Assembly (NCBI RefSeq): GCF_944324935.1
Contig: NZ_CALUYG010000002.1
Location: 42,993-106,992, forward strand
Source: an uncultured Desulfovibrio sp.
Lineage (GTDB): Bacteria > Desulfobacterota > Desulfovibrionia > Desulfovibrionales > Desulfovibrionaceae
Reading direction: 5' to 3'
Length of the DNA: 64,000 bases
The notes under the pieces were generated by a model. That model searched no databases. It saw only the letters and a list, made by a program, of their open reading frames with translations, and had not been told where the DNA came from. This document shows, one piece after another, positions 33,364 to 43,000 of the stretch (within the stretch, counting starts at the first letter, position 1; each line of letters opens with the position of its first letter). Both the position numbers and the translations under genes were made by a program.

Positions 33364-34290
33364 CTAGCCCGTGACCAGCGCGCCGCGCAGCCCGTCCAGA
33401 CTGTCGACGTTCAGGCGGCGGCAGGCTTCCGGCAGGTCGTCCGCCAGCGCAAAGGCCGCGTCGGGCCGCATGAAGCTGGCCGTGCCGATCTGCACGGCGG
33501 AGGCGCCCACGAGGATGAATTCCAGAATGTCCTCGGCCGTGGTGATGCCGCCGATGCCGATGACCGGAATGTCCACGGCCTGCGCCACCTGCCAGACGCA
33601 GCGCAGGGCCACGGGCTTGATGGCCGGGCCGGAGAGGCCGCCGATGACGTTGGCCAGACGTGGCGCACGGCGGGCCACATCCACGGCCATGCCGGACAGG
33701 GTGTTGATGCAGGAGAGCATATCCGCCCCGGCATCGGCCACGGCGCGGGCCATGCCCGCGATGTCGGTCACGTTGGGCGAGAGCTTGACGATGACCGGCT
33801 TGTGCGGCGCGGCGTCCACCACGGCGCGGGTGACGGCCGCGGCCTGCGCCGGGTCCTGCCCGAAGAGGATGCCGCCCTGTTTCACGTTGGGGCAGGAAAT
33901 GTTGACTTCCAGAGCGGCCACGCCCTCGGCCGCGTCAAGGCGGGCGGCCAGCTCCGCGAATTCGGCGGCGGAGGTGGCGTAGAGGTTGGCCACCACGGGC
34001 GTCTCCTCCCAGGGCAGGCGCGGCAGCTTGTCGCGCAAAAAGCTGTCCACGCCGTCGTTTTGCAGGCCCACGGCATTGAGCATGCCGGCCGTGGTCTCCA
34101 CGATGCGCGGGCAGGGATTGCCGTCGCGCGGCTGCAGGGAAAGCCCCTTGACCACCATGCCGCCCAGCCGGGACAGATCGCCGTAAGGCGCGAACTCCGT
34201 ACCGTAGCCGAAGGTCCCGGAGGCGGTCATAACGGGATTTTTCAGGCGCAGCTCATGCCTGCGCCCACGAAGCGTAACGGAAAGATCCAT
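33364..34290 (-). CDS. pyrD: Dihydroorotate dehydrogenase B, catalytic subunit
   Basis: FMN enzyme of pyrimidine synthesis, 308 residues, class 1B. Seen: NPVMTASGTFGYG, the FMN/substrate motif NAVGLQNDGVDSF, active-site Cys in EVNISCPNVKQGG, and GIGGITTAEDILEFILVGAS. Class 1B enzymes work as a heterotetramer with PyrK and use NAD. PyrK is encoded immediately upstream with a 39-bp gap. The start has a G-rich ribosome binding site. Confidence 0.95.
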   Translation of the reverse strand: MDLSVTLRGRRHELRLKNPVMTASGTFGYGTEFAPYGDLSRLGGMVVKGLSLQPRDGNPCPRIVETTAGMLNAVGLQNDGVDSFLRDKLPRLPWEETPVVANLYATSAAEFAELAARLDAAEGVAALEVNISCPNVKQGGILFGQDPAQAAAVTRAVVDAAPHKPVIVKLSPNVTDIAGMARAVADAGADMLSCINTLSGMAVDVARRAPRLANVIGGLSGPAIKPVALRCVWQVAQAVDIPVIGIGGITTAEDILEFILVGASAVQIGTASFMRPDAAFALADDLPEACRRLNVDSLDGLRGALVTG

Positions 34291-34329
34291 GCGGCCCCCC
34301 AGTGGAAGATGGACGCCGGCGGCCGGCGT

Positions 34330-35139
34330 CTAGAGTTCGATCTGATCGGCCCAGAACACGGGGCCGTGATTGCAGGTCTGCACAAGGCCGCCGCGTTTGG
34401 CGGGCACGGGCCAGGTCTCCGTGGTGCGGGTCACGCAGCCAAGGCAGGCCCCCACGCCGCAGGCCATGCGATTCTCCAGCGAGAGCTGGCAGCGCGCGCC
34501 GTATTCCAGCGCGAAGCGCCGCACGGTCTTCAGGAAGGGCAGGGGCCCGCAGGCCAGCACCAGGCCCTTTTGTTCGGCATTGTCCCGGATGCGCTCCTGA
34601 AGGGTGAAAATGAGGTTGTCCAGATCGCCGGGCTCGGTCTCGCGCAGGCTGTCCAGGGGCACATGCTCGTTGATGCTGTCCACGGGGTAGCAGCTCAGCG
34701 GTTCGCGGTGGCCGAAGAGCATGGTCACGTTCCAGGGTTTGGGATGCTGGTTGACGTAGCCCACGAAGGGCGCGATGCCCATGCCGCCGGCCAGCAGCAG
34801 GGTGGGCGTCTCGGGCTCCACGGCGAAACCATTGCCCAGCGGCCCCCAGACGCGCACCGTGTCCCCTTCGCGCAGGGCGGCCATGCGCTGCGTGCCTCTG
34901 CCCTGCACCTGAAAGAAGCAGATGAGGTGACGCGTCGTCATGTGACAGATGCCGAAGGGGCGCGCCCACGGGATCTCCAGGCCGAAGGATGTCGGGCGCA
35001 CCATGACGAACTGTCCCGGACGCCAGCCGTCCCAGTCTGGGCGGGTGAGGCGCAGGGCAAAAAAACGGCTGTCCTGACCCGTCTGCCCGAAAGGCACAAG
35101 GTCAAGCACCGTCAGAAGGCAGGAACTTTGCTGTGACAT
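34330..35139 (-). CDS. pyrK: Dihydroorotate dehydrogenase B, electron-transfer subunit
   Basis: A 269-residue FAD/2Fe-2S protein linking PyrD to NAD. Seen: FAD site RPFGICHM, pyridine-nucleotide region LLLAGGMGIAPFVGYV, and the 2Fe-2S motif CGVGACLGCVTRT followed by a later Cys in QTCNHG. The start could be ATG 35139 or an upstream GTG at 35148; neither has a good Shine-Dalgarno. It is divergent from asd. Confidence 0.94.
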   Translation of the reverse strand: MSQQSSCLLTVLDLVPFGQTGQDSRFFALRLTRPDWDGWRPGQFVMVRPTSFGLEIPWARPFGICHMTTRHLICFFQVQGRGTQRMAALREGDTVRVWGPLGNGFAVEPETPTLLLAGGMGIAPFVGYVNQHPKPWNVTMLFGHREPLSCYPVDSINEHVPLDSLRETEPGDLDNLIFTLQERIRDNAEQKGLVLACGPLPFLKTVRRFALEYGARCQLSLENRMACGVGACLGCVTRTTETWPVPAKRGGLVQTCNHGPVFWADQIEL

Positions 35140-35366
35140 GGGAAGCACTATAAAAAAGATGGCGGCTCCCGGTCAACCGTCCTGACGCGGGCCGCGCCGT
35201 ACGGCCGTCCGCATGAGGCGCCTGCGCGGGCGTGGCGCGGCAGGCGGCCGGGGCGGCCGGAGGGGGGGACAGCCCCTTCCCTTTTGCAGCATTGCCGGAT
35301 ATGATGGTACGTTCCGGCAGGCGCGCTGTGCGCCGCCCTTATATCCGCTCGGTGAGGAGAGACATC

Positions 35367-36413
35367 ATGAGCAAAAAGTTGACCGTGGCTGTTGTGGGCG
35401 CTACCGGCGCCGTGGGTCGTGAAATGCTGAAGACCCTGCATGACCGTCAGTTCCCGGCCACGGCAGTACGCGCGTTCGCGTCGGCGCGCTCGGCGGGCAG
35501 CAAGGTCCCCTTCGGCGAAACGGAACTGACCGTGCAGGAGCTGAGGGAGGATGTGTTCGAAGGGATCGACATCGCCATCTTTTCCGCCGGCGGCGGCACG
35601 TCCGAGACTTTTGCCCCCCATGCGGCCCACGCGGGCTGCGTGGTGGTGGACAACTCCTCGCAATGGCGCATGGACGACCGCTGTCCGCTGGTCGTACCCG
35701 AGGTGAATCCCGATGCGCTGGCGGGGCATAACGGCATCATCGCCAATCCCAACTGTTCCACCATCCAGATGCTGGTGGCCCTCAAGCCCATTTATGACGC
35801 CGTGGGCATCCGGCGCGTGGTGGTCTCCACCTATCAGGCCGTGTCCGGCACCGGGCAGAAGGGCCTTGAGGAGCTGGAGCGCCAGACCCGCGACCTCTTC
35901 AATCTGCGCGAGCCCGAATGCAAGGTCTATCCCTACCGCATCGCCTTCAACGTGCTGCCGCATATCGATGTCTTCCTTGACAACGACTACACCAAGGAAG
36001 AAATGAAGATGACCAACGAGACCGTGAAGATCTTCAACGATCCCTCGGTCAAGGTGACGGCGACCTGCGTGCGCGTGCCGGTGTTCTTCGGCCATGCGGA
36101 ATCCGTCAACGTGGAGACCGTGAAAAAGATGACCGCCAAGGAATGCCGCATCCTGCTTTCCCAGGCGCCGGGGGTCAAGGTGTTCGACAATCCGCGCGAG
36201 AAGCTCTACCCCATGCCCGCGTACATCGCCGGCGACGACGAGACCTATGTGGGCCGTATCCGCGAGGACGAGAGCATCGAGAACGGCCTCAACATGTGGG
36301 TCGTGGCCGACAACGTGCGCAAGGGCGCGGCGCTCAACGCCGTGCAGATCGCCGAAGAACTGCTGCGGCGCGACCTCGTGCGCGTGAAGGACCGCAACGT
36401 CTTCATGGCCTAG
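35367..36413 (+). CDS. asd: Aspartate-semialdehyde dehydrogenase
   Basis: NADPH enzyme at the branch to lysine, threonine, methionine and diaminopimelate. The 348 residues begin with VAVVGATGAVGREML and contain the active-site Cys in ANPNCSTIQM and the QAVSGTGQKGLEEL segment. GAGGAGA lies upstream of ATG 35367. It is followed by a hairpin and then the aminotransferase operon. Confidence 0.96.
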   Translation: MSKKLTVAVVGATGAVGREMLKTLHDRQFPATAVRAFASARSAGSKVPFGETELTVQELREDVFEGIDIAIFSAGGGTSETFAPHAAHAGCVVVDNSSQWRMDDRCPLVVPEVNPDALAGHNGIIANPNCSTIQMLVALKPIYDAVGIRRVVVSTYQAVSGTGQKGLEELERQTRDLFNLREPECKVYPYRIAFNVLPHIDVFLDNDYTKEEMKMTNETVKIFNDPSVKVTATCVRVPVFFGHAESVNVETVKKMTAKECRILLSQAPGVKVFDNPREKLYPMPAYIAGDDETYVGRIREDESIENGLNMWVVADNVRKGAALNAVQIAEELLRRDLVRVKDRNVFMA

Positions 36414-36470
36414 GCGGGACGCGGAACGACGCCCGCGGCAGGGGCGTCGGGACCGCCATCGAACAGCAAC

Positions 36471-36506
36471 GGGCCGCCGCTTTCCACGAGGGAACGGCGG
36501 CCCTTT
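36471..36506 (+). terminator. Hairpin after asd, weak terminator or attenuator
   Basis: GGGCCGCCG (36471-36479) pairs perfectly with CGGCGGCCC (36495-36503), followed by TTT. It ends 5-6 bp before the G-rich ribosome binding site of the next gene, so it could also affect that gene. Confidence 0.45.
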
Positions 36507-36520
36507 CCAAGGGGGCAATC

Positions 36521-37471
36521 ATGGAAGCTGTAGGTTACGACGTTTATTTGCGCGCCCTGCTGGACGCGCCCCATCCCGGCGTGGACAAGGTGCTGGCCTT
36601 CTATGATCACCGCGTGGGCCATATCTGTACGGATGCCCGGCTGATGCTGCTGCCGCTGGACGACCACCTGTGTCACCGCGGCGACGGGCTTTTTGAGAGC
36701 ATCAATTACCGCGACGGCAGGATATTCGCCCTTGACGACCACCTTGCCCGCCTGCGGAACGGGACGGAGGCCATCCGCCTTGCGCCGCCCTGCCCGTGGG
36801 AGGAACTGCGCCAGCGCATCCTGGACGTGGCGCGCGCCTCCGGCGAATCCCACGGCGACATCCGCCTGCTGCTGGGGCGCGGGCCCGGCGGCTTCGGCAT
36901 CTCGCCGGACGAGTGTCCACAGTCCACGCTCTACATCGTGGCCATCCGTTCCCGCCTGCCCGAGGCGGACGTCTATGAAAAGGGGCTGACGGCCTTCACC
37001 AGCGACATTCCCCCCAAACAGCAGTATCTGGCCAAGATCAAGAGCACCAACTATCTGCCCAATGTCTTCATGGCCCGCGAAGCCAGCGAAAAGGGCATGG
37101 ACGTGGCCGTGACCTTTGACGAGCACGGCTGCATGTGCGAAGCCGCCATCGCCAATATCGGCATTGTGGACAAGGACGGTGTGCTCACCACGCCGGACAT
37201 GCGGCACATCCTGGCCGGGACGTCCATGCAGGCCGCCTTCCGCGTGGCGCCGCAGCGCCTGCCCGTGGCCCAGCGCGACATCCGGCATGAGGACATCGCC
37301 GCGGCCCGCGAGATGCTGCTCTTCACCAGCGCCACCCTCTGCGTGGCCGTGACGCATTTTGACGGCAGGCCCATCGGACAGGGCGAGCAGGCGGGCAGGC
37401 CCGGGCCTGTGGCGCGCTGGCTCAAGGACGCCCTGCTCGAGCACATGCTCGCCACGGGTACGCCCTTCTGA
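36521..37471 (+). CDS. Class IV PLP aminotransferase (BCAT/aminodeoxychorismate-lyase family)
   Basis: A 316-residue fold-type IV PLP enzyme. Seen: GDGLFESINYRDGRIFALDDH near residues 55-75 (shown in part), the PLP-lysine region LAKIKSTNYLPNVFMA, and AAIANIGIVDKDGVLTTP. Branched-chain aminotransferase, D-amino acid aminotransferase and 4-amino-4-deoxychorismate lyase share this fold; the window has a separate, clear ilvE at 56035, so this one probably has another role, possibly PabC-like. ATG overlaps nothing upstream; its stop overlaps the next start by one base (TGATG). Confidence 0.85.
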   Translation: MEAVGYDVYLRALLDAPHPGVDKVLAFYDHRVGHICTDARLMLLPLDDHLCHRGDGLFESINYRDGRIFALDDHLARLRNGTEAIRLAPPCPWEELRQRILDVARASGESHGDIRLLLGRGPGGFGISPDECPQSTLYIVAIRSRLPEADVYEKGLTAFTSDIPPKQQYLAKIKSTNYLPNVFMAREASEKGMDVAVTFDEHGCMCEAAIANIGIVDKDGVLTTPDMRHILAGTSMQAAFRVAPQRLPVAQRDIRHEDIAAAREMLLFTSATLCVAVTHFDGRPIGQGEQAGRPGPVARWLKDALLEHMLATGTPF

Positions 37472-38970
37472 TGCGCGTTCTCCTCGTGGCCCTCCAGTCC
37501 CCGGAGGCCAGCCTTGCGGGGGACGGGCCCTCTTCGCCGGCCGGGCCGCCATCGGGAGAACTGCCCGGTGAGGCGCGGGCGGAGCAGGAACAGGCGCTCG
37601 CTCTGGCGCGCGGCATGCGCGATGCCGGGCGCTGGGCCCCGCTCATCGTCTGCCGCCGGGGGAGCTGGCTTGCCGGGCGCGCCGGAGAACTGGGTCTGCC
37701 CTGCGTCACGCTGGGGCAGGGCGCGGCGGCGCGGACGGCGGGCTGTCTGCGCCTCTGGTGGCGCTTCCGGCGACAGGGACACCTGCTCATCCAGACGCTG
37801 GGCACGGAGTCCGTGAGCTGGGGCGCACGGCTTGCCGCCTGGCGGCGTCCGTTCGGCGCGCGCGCCACGCTGCTCGTGCATGCCTTTCCGGTGCGGCCGC
37901 CGTCGGCCGCATCCCTTCGTTCCCGCCACGGCCGCGACGTCATGGCCGCCCAAAAAATCCTTTGCGGCAGCGAGCATGTGCGCGAACGCCTGCACGACGC
38001 GCACTGCAATGGCGATTCCTCCTCCGCCGGCCTGCCCGGCGAGCGGCTGGAGCGCTTCCTCCCCTGCGTGGACGTCGACCGTCTGCGCGTGACGCCGACG
38101 CCCCGGCGCGAGGGAACGAACTTCGTTTTTGCCATGACCGAAAGCTTCCTGCCCCAGTCCGGCGCGCTCCCCGTGCTCCAGGCCATGTTGCTGCTCAAGC
38201 AGCGGAGCGACCTGCCCCCGTGGGAGGTGCGCCTCTACGGTAACGGCCCCCGCTGCGGCGAGATATGGGAGGAGGCGCGGGCCCTCGGCGTGGAGTCCCG
38301 CCTGTGCCTGCTGGGGCCGCAACCTCTCGCCGAGGCCCTGCGCCGCTGCGACGTATGGCTCGCCCCGGGACAGGCCGACGCGGAAGTGCCCTCCACCTTC
38401 TGGGCGGGCTTTGTGGCCGGGGTCCCCGTCATCTACAGTCTGAGCCATCTGCACCGCGAATTCCTGGGCCATGCGCGGCCCTGCCTGCCCCTGTCCGCCG
38501 TCTCGCCGGAAAAGATCGCGGAGGCCATGCGCCTCACGCTGCTCGACGCGCCTGCTCGCGTCCGCCTTGCGGAACAGGCCGGACAGGCGGCCGCCGCCGT
38601 CGATGGCGCGACGCTGGCCGAACATCTCCGCGAGACCTACACCCAGTGGGCCGGGGCCTGGGGCTGGCTTGACGCCGCCGACCATGAAGCGCTTGCCGCC
38701 GCGCAGGAGGCCTCCCCGGCCGCGCCGGCAGACAGCTCCCCAGTGCGGGAGGATGCCCCGCCCGCGCCGCACAGGGACGCCGCGCCCGATCTTCCTCCGC
38801 CTGTACCGGAGGCCGCCGGCGGAGCTCCCGTCGCTCCCCCGCAGCCTGACGAGCGGGAGCCCGCAAGCGGAGACGCTTCTGGAACGCCGCCCCCGGCGGC
38901 AGCTTCGGCCCCTGTCCGGGCCCGCACCGCAAAACCACGGACGAAAAAGCGTCCGCGCGAGACCCCATGA
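37471..38970 (+). CDS. Glycosyltransferase (GT4-like) with a long Pro/Ala-rich tail
   Basis: A 499-residue protein. The first 385 residues look like a GT-B glycosyltransferase: N-terminal MRVLLVALQSPEAS, ETFHAFPVRP-like middle, and a C-terminal donor-binding half with VRLYGNGPRCGEIWEEA, LGPQPLAEALRRCDVWLAP and FWAGFVAGVPVIYSLS. The usual E-x7-E is only loosely kept, so donor is unknown. Residues about 395-499 are low-complexity Ala/Pro with acidic patches, ending in RTAKPRTKKRPRETP. It overlaps the aminotransferase by one base and the tRNA thiolase by four (ATGA). Confidence 0.72.
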   Translation: MRVLLVALQSPEASLAGDGPSSPAGPPSGELPGEARAEQEQALALARGMRDAGRWAPLIVCRRGSWLAGRAGELGLPCVTLGQGAAARTAGCLRLWWRFRRQGHLLIQTLGTESVSWGARLAAWRRPFGARATLLVHAFPVRPPSAASLRSRHGRDVMAAQKILCGSEHVRERLHDAHCNGDSSSAGLPGERLERFLPCVDVDRLRVTPTPRREGTNFVFAMTESFLPQSGALPVLQAMLLLKQRSDLPPWEVRLYGNGPRCGEIWEEARALGVESRLCLLGPQPLAEALRRCDVWLAPGQADAEVPSTFWAGFVAGVPVIYSLSHLHREFLGHARPCLPLSAVSPEKIAEAMRLTLLDAPARVRLAEQAGQAAAAVDGATLAEHLRETYTQWAGAWGWLDAADHEALAAAQEASPAAPADSSPVREDAPPAPHRDAAPDLPPPVPEAAGGAPVAPPQPDEREPASGDASGTPPPAAASAPVRARTAKPRTKKRPRETP

Positions 38971-39878
38971 AATGCAAGATCTGCAAGGCGCAGGCCGTAG
39001 TTGCCCTGCGCAGTCATAATGCCGCCTTCTGCCCCGACTGTTATCTGGATTTCTTTTCCCGTCAGGTGGCCAGAGGCATCGAAGGCCAGAAGCTCTTCAC
39101 CCGGGAGGAACGCATCCTCGTGGCCCTTTCCGGCGGCAAGGATTCGCTGGCCCTCATGCTCGAACTTTCCCGGCAGGGCTACGACGTGACCGGCCTGCAC
39201 ATCGACCTCGGCATCCCCGGCTCCTCGCAGGCCGCGCGCGCCGTGGTGGAACGCTTCTGCGAGCGGCACGGCCTGCGGCTCATGGTCAAGGACATGACCG
39301 CCGAAGGCCTGCCCATTCCGCTGGTCAAGGAACGCCTCAACCGCCCGGTCTGCTCGGCCTGCGGCAAGATAAAGCGCCACTTCTTCAACAAGGCCGCGCT
39401 GGACGGCGGCTTTGACGCCCTCGCCACCGGCCACAACCTCGATGACGAGGTGGCGCGTCTGTTCAGTAACACCCTGCGCTGGGATACGGCCTACCTCTCC
39501 GATCAGGGTCCGCGCCTCGACGGCGAGGACGGCTTTGCCCGCAAGGTCAAACCCCTCTGGCGGCTCACCGAATTCGAGACCGCCAATTACGCCTTCCTCA
39601 TGGGCATCGAACACCACGTCGCCGCCTGCCCCTACAGCCCCGGCGCCAGCTTCTCCGTGCTCAAGGGCATCATGCAGCGCCTCGAAGCCGCCATGCCCGG
39701 CCGCAAGCTGGACTTTTACCAGGGCTTCCTCCAGCGCGGACGCCCCGTCTTCGCCCGCCGCGAAGCCGAACAGGGCGATACCCTCGCCCCCTGCACCCGC
39801 TGCGGCTACCCCACCTCCTCCGGCGATACCTGCGGCGTCTGCCGCATCCGCGCCGCCCTGGCCGGGGAGCAGGCGTAG
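38967..39878 (+). CDS. TtuA/TtcA-type tRNA 2-thiolation ATP pyrophosphatase
   Basis: A 303-residue PP-loop enzyme that adenylates and thiolates a tRNA base. Seen: N-terminal zinc finger CKICKAQAV with CPDC, PP-loop VALSGGKDSLAL, central cysteines in VCSACGKIKR, and a C-terminal finger CTRCGYPTSSGDTCGVC. Both fingers point to the TtuA/Ncs6 (TIGR00269) group rather than TtcA; the likely site is uridine 54 or 34. A 4-bp overlap with the glycosyltransferase makes it the third gene of the set. Confidence 0.88.
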   Translation: MKCKICKAQAVVALRSHNAAFCPDCYLDFFSRQVARGIEGQKLFTREERILVALSGGKDSLALMLELSRQGYDVTGLHIDLGIPGSSQAARAVVERFCERHGLRLMVKDMTAEGLPIPLVKERLNRPVCSACGKIKRHFFNKAALDGGFDALATGHNLDDEVARLFSNTLRWDTAYLSDQGPRLDGEDGFARKVKPLWRLTEFETANYAFLMGIEHHVAACPYSPGASFSVLKGIMQRLEAAMPGRKLDFYQGFLQRGRPVFARREAEQGDTLAPCTRCGYPTSSGDTCGVCRIRAALAGEQA

Positions 39879-39904
39879 GGCCTGTCTGTCGTGATGCAGC
39901 TGAA

Positions 39905-40020
39905 TTGGGGAAGGGGAACCCCTCCCGCGCCGGCAGCGACCCGACGGGCGGCCCGTAGGGCCGTGCCCGTGAGGCGACGCAGAAGCCTTATGGGCATCGA
40001 CAGCAGAGCAAGGGGGTCCC
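39905..40020 (+). repeat. Dispersed intergenic repeat, tail module copy
   Basis: Between the convergent thiolase and helicase genes. CCCGCGCCGGCAGCGACCCG, GACGGGCGG, GCCGTGCCCG and GCATCGACAGCAGAGCAAGG line up with the tail of the copy at 11386 (11545-11630). The head and core are missing. Confidence 0.65.
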
Positions 40021-40078
40021 TTTCCCCAAACACACAGCAAAACAGGAACGACACGTCCTCACAGGCGTCGCCCGCGCC

Positions 40079-43000
40079 TCAGCGCCGGAGATCCACCGGC
40101 ACGCGCACGCGCTGCCCGGCCTTGTTGCGGAAGAGAAGGTAACCGTTTTTCCATCCGAAAAGATAGACCCGGCGGGTAACGTCCACATCCTTGCGGCAGT
40201 AGGCGGCGATCTCCTCCACGCGGCCCTCCTTCCACCAGCGCAGGGCCTGCAGGCCGTCGGCGCTCTTGCCCTCGTCAAGAGTGGCCTGCGCCACATTGTC
40301 GAGCGACACCCGGTAATGCAGACGCTCCTGAAGGCATTGCAGCAGATCGAGACCGGGCAGATCCTTCAGCGAAAAGCCCGCGAAAGGCTGGAGCACGGCA
40401 TAATCGAAGCGGAAGGAATTGAAGCCCACCACCAGCGGCGCGTCCCGCAGACGTTCAAAGCAGGCCGCCAGCTCTTCCTGACGGTAGGTATGGAACCGTC
40501 CGTCCCGGCTGTCGTAGAGCACGGCCACGCTTACGCCCATGTCCCCGGCCCGGTGCCAGCCGCCCACCTCGGCGGCGCTGCGGCGCGTCTCCACGTCCAG
40601 CACCACGAAGGGTGGCACGCCCTCCTCGGAGAGGTCCGCCGCAGCGTCCGGGCCGGTCGCCCTTTCCGCCGCATCCGCAAGCTCCACCATATCCGGCCGG
40701 TCCGTCTGCCCGTCCGCCGGTCCGCTGCCTCCGCGCTCCATCGGCCGCATGCCGCCCGTACCGGCCTCCCCGGCCGCGCCTGCCGGCCCGCGCGCCGGCG
40801 CGGGAGAACAGCGCCATTCCCGCACCAGCGCCTCGCCTTCGGCCTCGCCGCCCGGGGCCAGCACGTCATCCACCAGCGCCACGGCCCCGGCCTTGCTGAT
40901 GGGCCGGTTGCCCGAACCGCACTTGGGCGAATGCACGCAGGAGGGACAGCCGTCCTCGCAGGGGCAGGAAGCGATAGCCTCCCGGCTCAGGCGCAGCAGC
41001 TCCCCGGCCTGCGGGAAAGCCTGCCGCGTCAGGCCGGCGCCCCCGGGCAGACCGTCATAAATGAACACGCCCGGCAGTCCTGTCTGAGGATGGAGCGGGA
41101 TGGAGATGCCGCCAAAATCGTTGCGGTCCGCCATGACCAGCAGGGGCAGCAGGCCGATGGCCGCGTGTTCCAGCGCATGGATGGCTCCCATGAAATGCAC
41201 GAACGCCTCCTCCAGCCGCAGGCGCGTACTGTCGGGAAAGACGTACCACAGCCCTTCGGTCTCAAAGACATGCGGCGGCGCGTCCAGCGGGACGATGGTC
41301 AGCAGGCGGTTGCCGGACGTGCTGCGCTTCTCGTAGCCCGTGACCTGATCCATGATCCGCAGGCGGCCCCGGCAGACCATGCCCCGGCCCAGCGGACGGC
41401 GTTCCGTCTCTTCCAGGATGTCCGTGCTCTTCCGCCCCCGCACCCGCGTGAACCAGCCCACCTTTTCCGGCCGCGCCAGCACCCGGCCGCGCTCCGTGTC
41501 CAGCTCCTGCACCACATAGCTTTTGCCCTGATGCAGATAGACCGCGCCGGGATGCGTCTCCCGCCAGACGCGCCAGCCGTCCACCGTGCCGATGGGCCGC
41601 CCCTCCGTGTCCTCGATGACGCAGGACTGCCCCGCACCGCGCAGGTCAACCAGCCGTTGCGGCCGCTTGCGGGCCGCCAGCCACTGATCCCCCTCAGCGC
41701 TGCGCAAGAGCTCGCCCGTCCGCTCAAGCTGCCGCACGGCCTCCCGTGCCGCCGGCTGCCGCAGCCAGGCTTCGCCCTCCCGCACCGGCATCTCCGCCGC
41801 CGCGCATTCCAGATGCCGGGCCAGGATCACCTCGTTATCAGGATTGACCACCGCCTTTTCCGGCGGCCGGCTGAAAAAATCGTCGGGATGACGCATGAAG
41901 TACTGATCCAGCGCGTCCTCCCCGGCCACCAGCAGCACCGCGGATTCCTGTTGAGCCCGCCCCACGCGCCCGCCGCGCTGCAACGTCGCCATGACCGTAC
42001 CCGGATAGCCCACCAGGATGCAGACATCCAGCCCGCCGATGTCGATGCCCAGCTCCAGCGCGCTGGTGCTCACCACGGCCAGCAGCTCGCCCGAGGCCAT
42101 GCGCGCCTCGATGTCCCGCCGCTCTTCCGGCAGATAGCCCGCCCGATACGCCGCGATCTTCCCGGCATACGCCCCGTGCAGGCTTCCCGCCCAAAGGCTG
42201 ATGAGTTCGGTCATGCGTCGGGAGCGACAGTAGACGATGGTACGCAGCTCGCGCGCCAGCGCGGCCTTGAGCAGGTCGATGGCCGCCGTGGAAGGGCTTT
42301 GTTCAGGATCGATGAAGACCACATGGCGCGGTCCCTGCGGCGCGCCGGTTCCGTCCACCACCACCGGCGCGGACAGGCCGGACGCCTCGTCCGCACCGCA
42401 GAGCGCCGCCGCCAGTTCGCCGGGATTGCCCACCGTGGCCGTGCAGAAGATATAGGTCGGCCGCGCGCCGTAGCGTCCGGCAAGCCGGTTGAGCCGCCGG
42501 AACACCTGCGCCATGTGCGCCCCGAACACCCCGCGGTAGGTGTGCGCCTCGTCCACCACCACATGGGAAAGCCCCGCCAGAAAGGCCGCCCATTGCTCAT
42601 GGTGCGGCAAAACGGCCAGATGCAGCATCTCGGGATTGCTGATGAGCACTTGCGGCGGATCCCGCCGGATCTTGCGCCGGAAGTGCTCCGAAGTGTCTCC
42701 GTCGTACAGGGCCGCCCGAGGACGACTGATCTCCGGCCAGAGAGCGCACAGGCTGTTGAAGCTCGAAAGCTGGTCCTGCGCCAGCGCCTTGAGCGGAAAA
42801 AGATACAGGGCCCGCGCCTCCGGGTCCTGGAGAGAGCGCTCCAGCACGGGCAGATGATAGACGAGGCTCTTGCCGCTGGCCGTGGGCGTGGCCACCACCA
42901 CCGATCGCCCGGAGCGCACATAGTCCGTGGCCAGCGCCTGATGCGCGTACAGCCGCGCCATCCCCCGCGCTTCCAGCAGCCGCCGCACCGCCGCGGGCCA

